A stretch of DNA of 64,000 bases from Bradyrhizobium liaoningense (lineage in GTDB: Bacteria; Pseudomonadota; Alphaproteobacteria; Rhizobiales; Xanthobacteraceae), in NCBI RefSeq assembly GCF_018130825.1, contig NZ_JAFCJS010000010.1:186001-250000 (forward strand), written 5' to 3'. A program made the translations under genes and the position numbers. This document shows positions 52,931 through 60,876 of the stretch, piece after piece (the first letter of the stretch is position 1; the number at the start of each line of letters is the position of its first letter). The notes under the pieces were generated by a model. That model was not told where the DNA came from. It saw nothing but the letters and a program-made list of their open reading frames with translations, and made no database searches.

Positions 52931-54190
52931 ATGTTCGACAAAGCCTACCGGCAGCGCCTCGAAGCTGACCTTGCGCAATGGGAAGCCGACGGCGTGATCG
53001 CGCCCGCGGCCGCCGTCTCCATCCGCAATGCGCTGCCGCCGCTGTCGCCCGGCATCAACATCGCCGTGGTCGTTGCCATCGTCGGCGGTCTCCTGATCGC
53101 AGCCGCCTTCCTTGCCTTCGTTGCCGCGCACTGGACGGAGATCGCGCGGCTGATGCGGTTTGCGATCCTGCTCGCCGGCATGGCCGTCGCCGGCGGTCTC
53201 GGCGCCTGGTTCGCCGCGACGGGGCGCACCGTTCTCGCCGATCTCTGCGCCAGCATCGGTGCCATCATCTTCGGCGCGGGCATCGCGCTGGTCGGGCAGA
53301 TGTATCATCTCGGCGAAGACTTTGCCGGCGGCATGCTGTTGTGGTCGATCGGCGCGTTGGCCGCAGCGGTGCTGACCGGCTCGCGCGGCGCGCTTGCGGT
53401 CGGCCTCGCGGCTGCCTCGGTCTGGACCTGCATGCGCAGCTATGATGCGCCTGATGTCCTGCATCTTCCATTCCCAGCGGTCTGGCTGTTTGCCGCCGCT
53501 CTCGCCTTCGCCTGGCATTCCCGCATCGCCGCCCATCTCGTCGCGATCGCGGTTGTGCCCTGGTGGATCGCGACGTCGCTTCGTTTCGAGTTTGACGGCG
53601 CTCAGCCGTCATTCGTGCTCGCGAACGGTGCAGCCCTGCTGTTCGGCGCCGGGCTCGCGATCGCCGCCGCGCCGTCGCCGAGGGCGCTCCGGCTCGGCAG
53701 CGTCCTGTCGATCTACGGCGCGCTTTCGCTGGCCGTCGCCGCATTCCTGGAGGTGACGACGGTCGACGACATCGTCCGCTTCCGGACCGGTTCTGGTGCG
53801 GGCCAGCCGCTTTGGGCGATTGTGTGCGGGGTTGCCGGTGTGATCCTTGCGCTGGCGTCGGCTGCGATCACCAGGCGCGCAGGTGAAGTCCTTGCAGCCT
53901 GCGCGATCGGGCTGGTCCTGCTCGCGGCGCCGATGTGGCCGGCGTCCTTGGCCGGCGAGTCCTGGTTCGCCTATGCCGCGCTGCTCTGCGCCATGCTCTG
54001 TCTCGTCGTCTCCGGCATGCTCGATGACGTGCGTCCGCGCATCGTCGCCGGCTGGCTCGGGATCGCCGGCATCACCTGGGCGGTAAAGGGCTCGCTGCTA
54101 CGCCGCTCAGCTTTCCTTGCGGCCGCCGGCATCGTCGCCGTCGTGTTTGCAACCGCGCTCAATCGCATGCTGCCGAGGGCCGAGCGATGA
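52931..54190 (+). CDS. DUF2157 multi-pass membrane protein
   Basis: The 419-residue protein begins with a soluble helix pair (AYRQRLEADLAQWEADGVIA, PAAAVSIRNALPP), the DUF2157 signature, followed by about twelve membrane helices including AVVVAIVGGLLIAAAFLAFV and the conserved GQMYHLGEDFAGGMLLW segment. The role is unknown. Its stop overlaps the next gene's start by four bases, and DUF2157 proteins are regularly paired with GDYxxLxY proteins, so the two act together. Confidence 0.9.
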   Translation: MFDKAYRQRLEADLAQWEADGVIAPAAAVSIRNALPPLSPGINIAVVVAIVGGLLIAAAFLAFVAAHWTEIARLMRFAILLAGMAVAGGLGAWFAATGRTVLADLCASIGAIIFGAGIALVGQMYHLGEDFAGGMLLWSIGALAAAVLTGSRGALAVGLAAASVWTCMRSYDAPDVLHLPFPAVWLFAAALAFAWHSRIAAHLVAIAVVPWWIATSLRFEFDGAQPSFVLANGAALLFGAGLAIAAAPSPRALRLGSVLSIYGALSLAVAAFLEVTTVDDIVRFRTGSGAGQPLWAIVCGVAGVILALASAAITRRAGEVLAACAIGLVLLAAPMWPASLAGESWFAYAALLCAMLCLVVSGMLDDVRPRIVAGWLGIAGITWAVKGSLLRRSAFLAAAGIVAVVFATALNRMLPRAER

Positions 54191-54792
54191 CCGAGATGAT
54201 GGCATCCGTCACCGCGTTCTGGCAGCGCATCCCGAAAGCCGTGCTGTTTGGTGCCGCCATCCTGATCCAATGCGTGCTGCTGGTCCTGATGATCGCCGAC
54301 CGCATGCAGATCCTGCGCGACGGCCGCGAGGTGACCCTACAGACCCAGCCCGTCGATCCCCGCGATCTCCTGCGCGGCGATTATGTCGTGCTCCGCTACG
54401 ACATTTCGCAGCTGCCGGCCGGTAGCCTGACCGGCAAGCCGTCCGGCACGCGCAATCCCGTCGTGTTCGTCAAGCTCGCGCCCAATGCCAACGGACTCTA
54501 CGAGGCCGTCTCGGTGCATGCCGAGCCTGTTCCGGTCACGACTCCCGAGATCCTGATCCGCGGCCGCGTCAGCTATTCCTGCGGTTCGACCAGCCCCATC
54601 TTCTGTGACAAGCTGACGGTCAAATACGGTCTCGAAAGCTATTTCGTGCCCGAAGGCGAGGGCAGGACGCTCGAGCAGGCCCGCAACCAGCAGAAGCTGC
54701 GCGTCGTCGCCGCCGTGCTGCCCTCAGGCCGCGCCGCCATCAAGCGGCTGCTGCTCGACGGCAAGCCGGTGTATGAGGAGCCGTGGTATTAG
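54187..54792 (+). CDS. GDYxxLxY-domain membrane-anchored protein
   Basis: The 201-residue protein has one N-terminal membrane helix (AVLFGAAILIQCVLLVLMIA) and a periplasmic domain whose motif DPRDLLRGDYVVLRYDI gives the family its name. Two cysteines in YSCGSTSPIFCD could form a disulfide. Function unknown; it is translationally coupled to the DUF2157 gene and is convergent with the MocR-type gene. Confidence 0.88.
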   Translation: MTEMMASVTAFWQRIPKAVLFGAAILIQCVLLVLMIADRMQILRDGREVTLQTQPVDPRDLLRGDYVVLRYDISQLPAGSLTGKPSGTRNPVVFVKLAPNANGLYEAVSVHAEPVPVTTPEILIRGRVSYSCGSTSPIFCDKLTVKYGLESYFVPEGEGRTLEQARNQQKLRVVAAVLPSGRAAIKRLLLDGKPVYEEPWY

Positions 54793-54805
54793 GCGTCGAT
54801 GATCC

Positions 54806-56215
54806 TCAAGCCGCCTTCAACGCCCGCCGCAGCACGTCCCACATCCGCGGTTCGTTCATGTGCGCCACGTTGAACCGCATGAAGCTCGTTGCCGTCTGCG
54901 ACACGCTGAACACGTTGCCGGGCGCCAGCACCACATCCTCTTCGAGCGCGGCGCGCGCCACAGCTGTGGCGTCTTGTCCGTCCGCAAGGCGGCTCCAGAG
55001 GAAGAAGCCGCCGCGCGGCATCAGCCAGGGCTCGATGCCGAGCGCCTGAAGTTTTCGCGCGATGTCGCGGCGCGTGCGTGTGAGTCTCTGCCTGAGCTCG
55101 TCCATGTGTTTGCGATAGCTGCCGCCGGCCAGGACATTGGCGATGAGTTCGGTCGCAACCGGGCTCGGACCGCCAAAGCTGGTCGCGACCTGGAGGTCGA
55201 CCAATTGCTCGATCCAGTCCGCGCGTCCCGCGATGTAGCCGCAGCGGGCCGAGGCCGACAGCGTCTTGGAGAAGCTGCCGATGCGGATCACGCGATTGAG
55301 CCCGTCGAGCGCGGCAAGGCGCGGCGAGCGCTCCGGCTCGAAATCGCCGAAGATGTCGTCCTCGACAATGGTGAGATCGTGCGCGGCCGCCGCCGTCAGA
55401 AGCCGGTGCGCGGTCTGCAGCGAGAGCGAGGCGCCGGTCGGGTTGTGCAGCGCTGAATTGGTGATGTAGAGCCGCGGCCGCTCGCTGCCAAGGATCTGCT
55501 CGAAGCGCGCGACGTCCGGGCCCGACGGCGTGTGAGGCACGCTGATGATCTTCGCCTGATGCGCCCGCAGCAGCGCGCGGAAATTGAAGTAGCAGGGATC
55601 GTCGACCAGCACCGTGTCGCCGGGGCGGAGCAGGAAGCGGCAGATCAGGTCGGTTGCCTGCGTGCCCGAACCCGTCAGCATCAGCTGGTTGACCGACGCC
55701 TCGATCTCGTCTTCGGCCAGCCGTTTCAACAGCAGTCGGCGCAGAGCAGGGGAGCCGGACGTCGAGCCGTAATTGGTCAAGACGCTCGCATCCGTGCGGG
55801 CAAGTGCGCGCGCGGCGCGGCGCAAGGCGTCCTCCGGCATCCAGTCCGGCGGCAGCCAGCCGCAGCCGGGCTTGAGCACGCTCTCATCGGCATCGAGCGA
55901 TTGCCTGGACACCCAGAACGGATCGATCGCGCGGTCGCGGCGCGGCTCGGCTTCGGTCAATGCAAGCGGCGGCATGACGCTCGGCGAAACATAGAAGCCC
56001 GAGCCGCGGCGGGCGCGGATCAGGCCCTCGGCCGCCAGGCGATCATAGGCCTCCACCACCGTGGAGGGCGAAACGCCCATCGTCGCGGCCAGACCCCGGA
56101 TTGATGGCAGCCGGTCGCCGGCACCGAGCGCGCGGCCGGCGACCCTGGCGCGGATCGCGCTCATCACATCGGTCGTCCGCGTTCCGTTGCGACCCTTTGC
56201 TGGCGCATCGCCCAA
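54806..56215 (-). CDS. MocR/PdxR-type regulator (GntR HTH fused to PLP aminotransferase fold)
   Basis: The 469-residue protein has an N-terminal GntR winged HTH (LGAGDRLPSIRGLAATMGVS, PSTVVEAYDRLAAEGLIRAR) joined to a fold-type I aminotransferase domain. The PLP lysine is in IGSFSKTLSAS, with DDPCYFNFRALLR and NSALHNPTGAS contributing to the cofactor site. MocR proteins control PLP, GABA or exporter genes. It diverges from the EamA gene, which is therefore its likely target. The start is uncertain: TTG at 56215 gives the full HTH, ATG at 56164 would remove little of it. Confidence 0.92.
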   Translation of the reverse strand: MGDAPAKGRNGTRTTDVMSAIRARVAGRALGAGDRLPSIRGLAATMGVSPSTVVEAYDRLAAEGLIRARRGSGFYVSPSVMPPLALTEAEPRRDRAIDPFWVSRQSLDADESVLKPGCGWLPPDWMPEDALRRAARALARTDASVLTNYGSTSGSPALRRLLLKRLAEDEIEASVNQLMLTGSGTQATDLICRFLLRPGDTVLVDDPCYFNFRALLRAHQAKIISVPHTPSGPDVARFEQILGSERPRLYITNSALHNPTGASLSLQTAHRLLTAAAAHDLTIVEDDIFGDFEPERSPRLAALDGLNRVIRIGSFSKTLSASARCGYIAGRADWIEQLVDLQVATSFGGPSPVATELIANVLAGGSYRKHMDELRQRLTRTRRDIARKLQALGIEPWLMPRGGFFLWSRLADGQDATAVARAALEEDVVLAPGNVFSVSQTATSFMRFNVAHMNEPRMWDVLRRALKAA

Positions 56216-56320
56216 AGTGTATGACCTTCCATATCAATACAGTCTGGCAAAATTGTACTGCATTGTCGCTGTCGCCGCCAGCGCGGAAGGCCGAAGGTCA
56301 AGGTCCGGAAAGAGGTGGAC

Positions 56321-57181
56321 ATGCAATCGGCGGGCAGTGGCTGGGGCAACGGGCTTCTCGGCGTCATCATCTTCAGCGGCTCGCTGCCGGCGACGCGCGT
56401 GGCGGTCGGCGGCTTCTCCGCGCTGTTCCTGACGTCGGCGCGCGCGGTCATTGCCGCGCTGATCGGGATCGCCGTGCTCTTCCTGCTTCGTCAGGAGCGA
56501 CCCGAACGAAAAGATCTCGCCTCACTCGCCATCGTCTCGGTCGGTGTCGTGGTCGGCTTTCCCTTGCTGACGGCGCTCGCGCTCCAGCACATCACGTCCG
56601 CGCATTCGATCGTGTTCATCGGCCTGCTGCCGCTGTCGACCGCGGTCTTCGCCGTGCTGCGCGGCGGCGAGCGGCCAAAGCCGCTGTTCTGGCTGTTCGC
56701 GATCCTCGGCAGCGCCACGGTGGTTGGCTTCGCTCTCTCCAGCGACGGCTCGGCCTCGCTCACGGGCGATCTCCTGATGGTGGCGGCGATCGTGCTGTGC
56801 GGGCTCGGCTATGCCGAAGGCGCCGCGCTGTCGCGCCGCCTGGGCGGCTGGCAGGTGATCTCCTGGGCGCTGCTGCTGGCGCTGCCACTGACGGTGCCGG
56901 TCGTGGCCCTGACCTGGCCGCCGGCGTGGAGCGGCGTCGATGTGCCCGCCTGGATCGGGCTCGCCTACGTCTCCGTCTTCAGCATGTTCGTCGGCTTCAT
57001 CTTCTGGTATCGCGGGCTTGCCATTGGCGGCATCGCCAGCGTCGGCCAGCTGCAGCAGCTCCAGCCGTTCTTCGGCCTCGCGCTCGCCGGCTTCCTGCTG
57101 CACGAGCCGGTCGCCTGGAGCATGATCGCCGCGACCGCGCTCGTGGTCGTCTGCGTCTTCTTCGCGCGGAAGTTTGCGTGA
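56321..57181 (+). CDS. EamA-family transporter
   Basis: The 286-residue protein has ten membrane helices in two EamA halves (GLLGVIIFSGSLPATRVAVG; QLQQLQPFFGLALAGFLLHE). Divergence from a MocR-type regulator suggests it exports an amino acid or amine sensed through PLP. AAAGAGG five bases before the ATG at 56321 supports this start over a GTG at 56315. It is the last gene before the island-like region. Confidence 0.9.
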   Translation: MQSAGSGWGNGLLGVIIFSGSLPATRVAVGGFSALFLTSARAVIAALIGIAVLFLLRQERPERKDLASLAIVSVGVVVGFPLLTALALQHITSAHSIVFIGLLPLSTAVFAVLRGGERPKPLFWLFAILGSATVVGFALSSDGSASLTGDLLMVAAIVLCGLGYAEGAALSRRLGGWQVISWALLLALPLTVPVVALTWPPAWSGVDVPAWIGLAYVSVFSMFVGFIFWYRGLAIGGIASVGQLQQLQPFFGLALAGFLLHEPVAWSMIAATALVVVCVFFARKFA

Positions 57182-57200
57182 GGCCTTTGCCTCAGGCCTG

Positions 57201-57263
57201 CCCCATCACCGTCCGCGCCAGCGCGCTCTTCGAACTTCTTCAGCGGCATCGGCTTGCCGAACA
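57201..57263 (-). pseudogene. Direct copy of the 3' end of the EAL gene (left boundary of the island)
   Basis: CCCCATCACCGTCCGCGCCA through TTGCCGAACA is the same as 60886-60950 except for a two-base deletion near 57231. On the minus strand it encodes FGKPMPLKKF, the C-terminal end of the EAL protein at 60877, then shifts frame. It therefore is a short second copy of the EAL gene's tail, and with the intact one brackets the two-gene insert. Confidence 0.85.
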
Positions 57264-57495
57264 GAGATAGGCCTTGGGGCCCGATCGTCGATGGTGCTTG
57301 GTCGTGGCGGTTTGCCGACACTGTGGATGCAGATCTCGGCTGCCGGTCCATTGACTGGGCACCACTTCTCGAGATGTATGCTTGCGACAGCGCGCAACTT
57401 AAAGTAACTAGTGTCATTCCGGCTAATCATTTCCGGAATGCGCTCGCCAGAATTTTCTCAGACCCGCCTTTGCATGACTTCATTTCGAGCTTTGT
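57264..57495. other. Non-coding left part of the island
   Basis: About 230 bp between the EAL tail copy and the DUF2235 gene. It becomes A+T-richer towards the right (AACTTAAAGTAACTAGTGTC, CATTTCCGGAATGCGCTC) and must contain the promoter of the two-gene cassette. GTGTCATTCCGGCTAATCAT / ATTTCCGGAATG hints at an imperfect ATTCCGG palindrome near 57413-57440. No credible open frame or RNA is seen. Confidence 0.5.
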
Positions 57496-58854
57496 ATGTC
57501 TAAGCGGATAATCTTGCTGTTGGACGGCACCTGGAACGACGCAGATTTCGGTCCGACAGACACCAACATCGTCCGGCTAAGAGAGATAATCGCAAAGTGT
57601 TTGGAAGACGGTTCCTCCGGCAAGTCGGACACAGCTGCGCCCAGTAACAGCAGAGAGCGGACCGCTGTTGCTCGCGGCAAATACAAGTCCGGTGCTTCAT
57701 CCAAAGACCATCTGGTCTTTTATGAGCGCGGCGTCGGAACGGGTGGGTTGCTTGATCGCTTTTTCGGTGGGGCGTTTGGCGCGGGTCTCGGTCGAAGCAT
57801 TCGGCGCGCCTACAACTTCCTTGCGGCAAACTACGACGATGGGGACGAGGTCTTTGTCTTTGGGTTCTCCCGAGGCTCGTTCACCGCACGTTCGCTGGTG
57901 GGGCTCATCAGTTCCGCCGGATTGCTACGATCGGATGCATGCACTCTCGAAAACCAATCCAGGCTCTGGAGCTATTACCGAACCAATGCGCTGGATCGGA
58001 CGCTGCCTGCGCGGCGGTCTTGGGACGGCCTGGTCTATCCTGCCTTCAACTTCTCCTGCCTCGGCGTATTCGACACCGTCGGTGCACTCGGAATTCCGCT
58101 GCCGACATTCTGGCACGAAAATCGCGACCTATTCGAGTTTCACGACGTGGGTCTTTCCCAGACCGTGAAACTCAATCTTCATGCGCTCGCCATTGACGAG
58201 CACCGTTTGAGCTTCGAGCCGGCGCTGTGGCGTAAGCCAAAATTTGGCAAGATCAGCGCGCCAACCGAGCAGGTCTGGTTTGTTGGTGCGCACTCCGATA
58301 TCGGAGGTGGCTATGTTGACGAAGAGCGGCGGAAGCTATTCGAGCAGACAGCTCTGGACGATTTGTCGCTTGACTGGATGCTCCGGCGTGTCTTGCACCA
58401 TTGTCACGATTTCCCGGTCTATGCCGACCGGCGCCGTGGTTGGAATGTGCCTGTCACGGGAAAGGAACTTGCCGACTGTTCATTCATGGCCGCTCGTCAC
58501 GAAGCGCGGAAGCACTTCTATCGCTTGGTAAGTGCAGCTCAGCGGTCGATCGGAAACGTTCGGATCGATGTGGGTTTTCGCGAAAGGGTTGTCGCCCGTG
58601 ACCGCCACGCCGAAGTCATCAATGAGAAAATTCACGTCAGTGCGATCGAACGGCTGGGCCGACCGGTTCAGGTGAGGCCGTGGGCCGAATACTACGCTCC
58701 GAAAAACCTCCTGGCTCTGCTGAAGGCGGCTCGCTTTGATGCCGCGAACCTCATTCCCATCGTCGATTACGAAGGGAACGATCTCGGCCTGATCGCGGCC
58801 AATCTCCATTTGGCCGAGGCCAAGGACCGGCTCGAGCGGGTTCGCAAACTCTAG
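57496..58854 (+). CDS. DUF2235 alpha/beta hydrolase (T6SS phospholipase-like fold)
   Basis: The 452-residue protein has the DUF2235 pattern: RIILLLDGTWNDADFGPTDT at the start with the TNI strand, LVFYERGVGTGG, the nucleophile elbow FGFSRGSFTARSLVG (Ser125 in GxSxG), FDTVGALGIP (Asp193) and WFVGAHSDIGGGY (Asp268). HALAIDEHRLSFEPALW is also typical. DUF2235 domains occur in type VI secretion lipase effectors and in uncharacterised operons; no VgrG, PAAR or signal peptide is present here, so a cytoplasmic role is likely. It is followed 14 bp later by a pentapeptide-repeat membrane protein, and third-codon GC is visibly lower than in the flanking genes. Confidence 0.9.
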   Translation: MSKRIILLLDGTWNDADFGPTDTNIVRLREIIAKCLEDGSSGKSDTAAPSNSRERTAVARGKYKSGASSKDHLVFYERGVGTGGLLDRFFGGAFGAGLGRSIRRAYNFLAANYDDGDEVFVFGFSRGSFTARSLVGLISSAGLLRSDACTLENQSRLWSYYRTNALDRTLPARRSWDGLVYPAFNFSCLGVFDTVGALGIPLPTFWHENRDLFEFHDVGLSQTVKLNLHALAIDEHRLSFEPALWRKPKFGKISAPTEQVWFVGAHSDIGGGYVDEERRKLFEQTALDDLSLDWMLRRVLHHCHDFPVYADRRRGWNVPVTGKELADCSFMAARHEARKHFYRLVSAAQRSIGNVRIDVGFRERVVARDRHAEVINEKIHVSAIERLGRPVQVRPWAEYYAPKNLLALLKAARFDAANLIPIVDYEGNDLGLIAANLHLAEAKDRLERVRKL

Positions 58855-58868
58855 AAGAATGGATCGCA

Positions 58869-60752
58869 ATGATTACGATTGTCGTTTCCATTATCGTGTT
58901 TTTTGTTCTCGCCGTCTTCTTGTGGTTCTGGTGGTTTGCTCCACGGAGTTCGGTGCCGATTCATTCCACGGAGCAGCAGCTTCGCCAACTCGAGGTCCAG
59001 GACCGGCTTCGTCAAACGAATTATCAGGTGCTTACGGCCGTCGGCCTCGTCGCGACGTTCGCGATTTCGCTGGCGCAGTTCTTCGAAACGCGAAACCATT
59101 GGGAAGCCGATTTCAAAACGAAGGCCGAGCAAGATCGCCTCGCGACATTCATGAGTGCCGTGAAGCTGATCAACGATAAGCAGGTCAACGACACATCTTC
59201 GTCCAAAGCCACGGACGACTCGGCCACGAATGCGGGAGTAAGGACGCTCGGCGCGCTGGGGGTCGATGATCCTTCGTCTCACGCGCTTCAGGCCACTCAG
59301 ATATTGAGCGGCTTCGTAACGAGTCAGACTCGCTCGGAGGGCGATTCGTTGGGCCTTTCGGCGGAATGCAAAGGGGAACGCTGGACCGGCGTCGGTAAGG
59401 ACGTCAAGATCACCGAAACGACGCGACAGGAGGCAAATTCCGCAGTGCAGGGGGCACTGCGGTCGCTCGGTGACGCGAAGATGGCCGCCTATCGTCAACA
59501 TGTGAAACGCGACAGATGCGTCAAGCCGACGGCTGCGAGCCAGCAGTTGCGTCTCGAGCATGCCGGTTTGGACAATCTGGATCTGAGCGGGCTGGACTTG
59601 TCTTGCTCGATGCTCTCGCAGGCGAAGTTTCGCCGAACCAGCTTGAATAGCGCCAAGCTGGCGTACTCGGATCTGAGAGGAGCAAGATTCGCCGACTACG
59701 ACATCAAGAATAGCCCATCGCAAAGAGCCGATGGAAAGCCTGCCATCAGTGGCGCCCAGCTATATTCCAGGGGAAAAGATGGAGATCCTGACGAGTGGCA
59801 GGTCTACCGGTGTTGGATTTCGGATTTACGGTACGCGAACCTCAGGGGGGCTCAACTGGAAGGGACTGCTTTTGACGGAGCAGACCTGCGTGAAGCGGAT
59901 TTCTCCGGAGCGAAATTTTCCAGGACGGATTTGAGCCGAGCCAATCTGACCGGCGCCTATGGTTTGACCAAGGACATGCTGAAGCATAGTTGCGCAGGTA
60001 TCGCGCAGGCTGGCCGCGTGGACGTCAACGCGCAACCTGTCGGCCTTTCATCGTGGATCGGTCAAGGCAGATTGACGCCGTGCGCGACCAATCCCCGCCA
60101 TCCGGCGGATCCATCAGGCGGCGACAAGGTAGGATCCGAGGATCTTCCAACGACTGAGGAGGTCCAAAAGACGGATGCTGAGAACGAAGAAAAGCTCAGG
60201 AACAGATCTCTATGGAGCGCCTTCGTTGAAGAGTACGGTGAGCCCCTCATTGCGCCTCTGGCTGCGATATTTGCCGCGCTGGCATTCTTTCAGTTCGTCG
60301 GTATCTACTCCCGCCGAACCCTCGTTCCGGCGTCCGGAGTTTTGCGGACGCTGCCAGTTCGCTTCCCGGAAAAATCGCTCCAATATTCGGCGAGTCAGCT
60401 TGAGTTGTTCGTTCGAACGAACCCGGATCTGGTTCGAATCTATTGCAAGCCCATTTTATTCCCGCTGGATGTCATTGTTATGTCCGGCCTGGCGGGTGCC
60501 TCCGCTTATGCATCCTGGACCTGGCTTTCTTATGCCGGGGTGACGTGGCCGGCGTATTGTTTGATCTTCCCTCTGTTGTATTGGGCCGCAGATCTCGTCG
60601 AAGATGTCTGGCTTCGCAGGTATCTCCAGGGCGCGGAGTTCGACGAGATAACGATTGGCCGCTTGAAGATGCTGACTCTGGCGAAGATGACGTTCGTGGC
60701 AATATCTTTCCTGCAGACGGTGATCTGCTTTGTCATCTTTGTTCAGAGGTAA
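58869..60752 (+). CDS. Multi-pass pentapeptide-repeat membrane protein
   Basis: The 627-residue protein starts with two membrane helices (residues 2-24 and 52-72) and a cytoplasmic helical part (80-150) resembling the region that precedes pentapeptide repeats in many such proteins. A(D/N)LxG-type repeats occur at about 232-275 (DNLDLSGLDLS, SAKLAYSDLRGARF) and 320-363 (RYANLRGAQLEGTAFDGADL, READFSGAKFSRTDLSRANL), split by an insert of about 45 residues. Three or four C-terminal helices (about 455-480, 535-580, 607-625) end the protein. It appears to be a membrane partner of the DUF2235 enzyme just upstream: either its anchor, its sensor, or protection against it. Function is not known. Confidence 0.88.
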   Translation: MITIVVSIIVFFVLAVFLWFWWFAPRSSVPIHSTEQQLRQLEVQDRLRQTNYQVLTAVGLVATFAISLAQFFETRNHWEADFKTKAEQDRLATFMSAVKLINDKQVNDTSSSKATDDSATNAGVRTLGALGVDDPSSHALQATQILSGFVTSQTRSEGDSLGLSAECKGERWTGVGKDVKITETTRQEANSAVQGALRSLGDAKMAAYRQHVKRDRCVKPTAASQQLRLEHAGLDNLDLSGLDLSCSMLSQAKFRRTSLNSAKLAYSDLRGARFADYDIKNSPSQRADGKPAISGAQLYSRGKDGDPDEWQVYRCWISDLRYANLRGAQLEGTAFDGADLREADFSGAKFSRTDLSRANLTGAYGLTKDMLKHSCAGIAQAGRVDVNAQPVGLSSWIGQGRLTPCATNPRHPADPSGGDKVGSEDLPTTEEVQKTDAENEEKLRNRSLWSAFVEEYGEPLIAPLAAIFAALAFFQFVGIYSRRTLVPASGVLRTLPVRFPEKSLQYSASQLELFVRTNPDLVRIYCKPILFPLDVIVMSGLAGASAYASWTWLSYAGVTWPAYCLIFPLLYWAADLVEDVWLRRYLQGAEFDEITIGRLKMLTLAKMTFVAISFLQTVICFVIFVQR

Positions 60753-60876
60753 TTCCAGCAAGCACGGAAGATCACCCGTGCGCGGTAGCGCTTCAACGGA
60801 ATTGCGCCTCGTGCAGCTTTCCGCGGAATGGGCGGCAGACGGTGCGGATAATCTGAAGGGGCGCAAAGACCATCCG

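Noticed and set aside
57254..57511. Open frame between the EAL tail copy and the DUF2235 gene
   Set aside because: It overlaps the DUF2235 start, has no upstream ribosome site and its sequence shows no domain pattern.
57496..58854. Type VI secretion effector assignment for the DUF2235 protein
   Set aside because: The fold fits, but there is no VgrG, PAAR, Hcp or adaptor gene nearby and no secretion signal, so only the hydrolase family is claimed.
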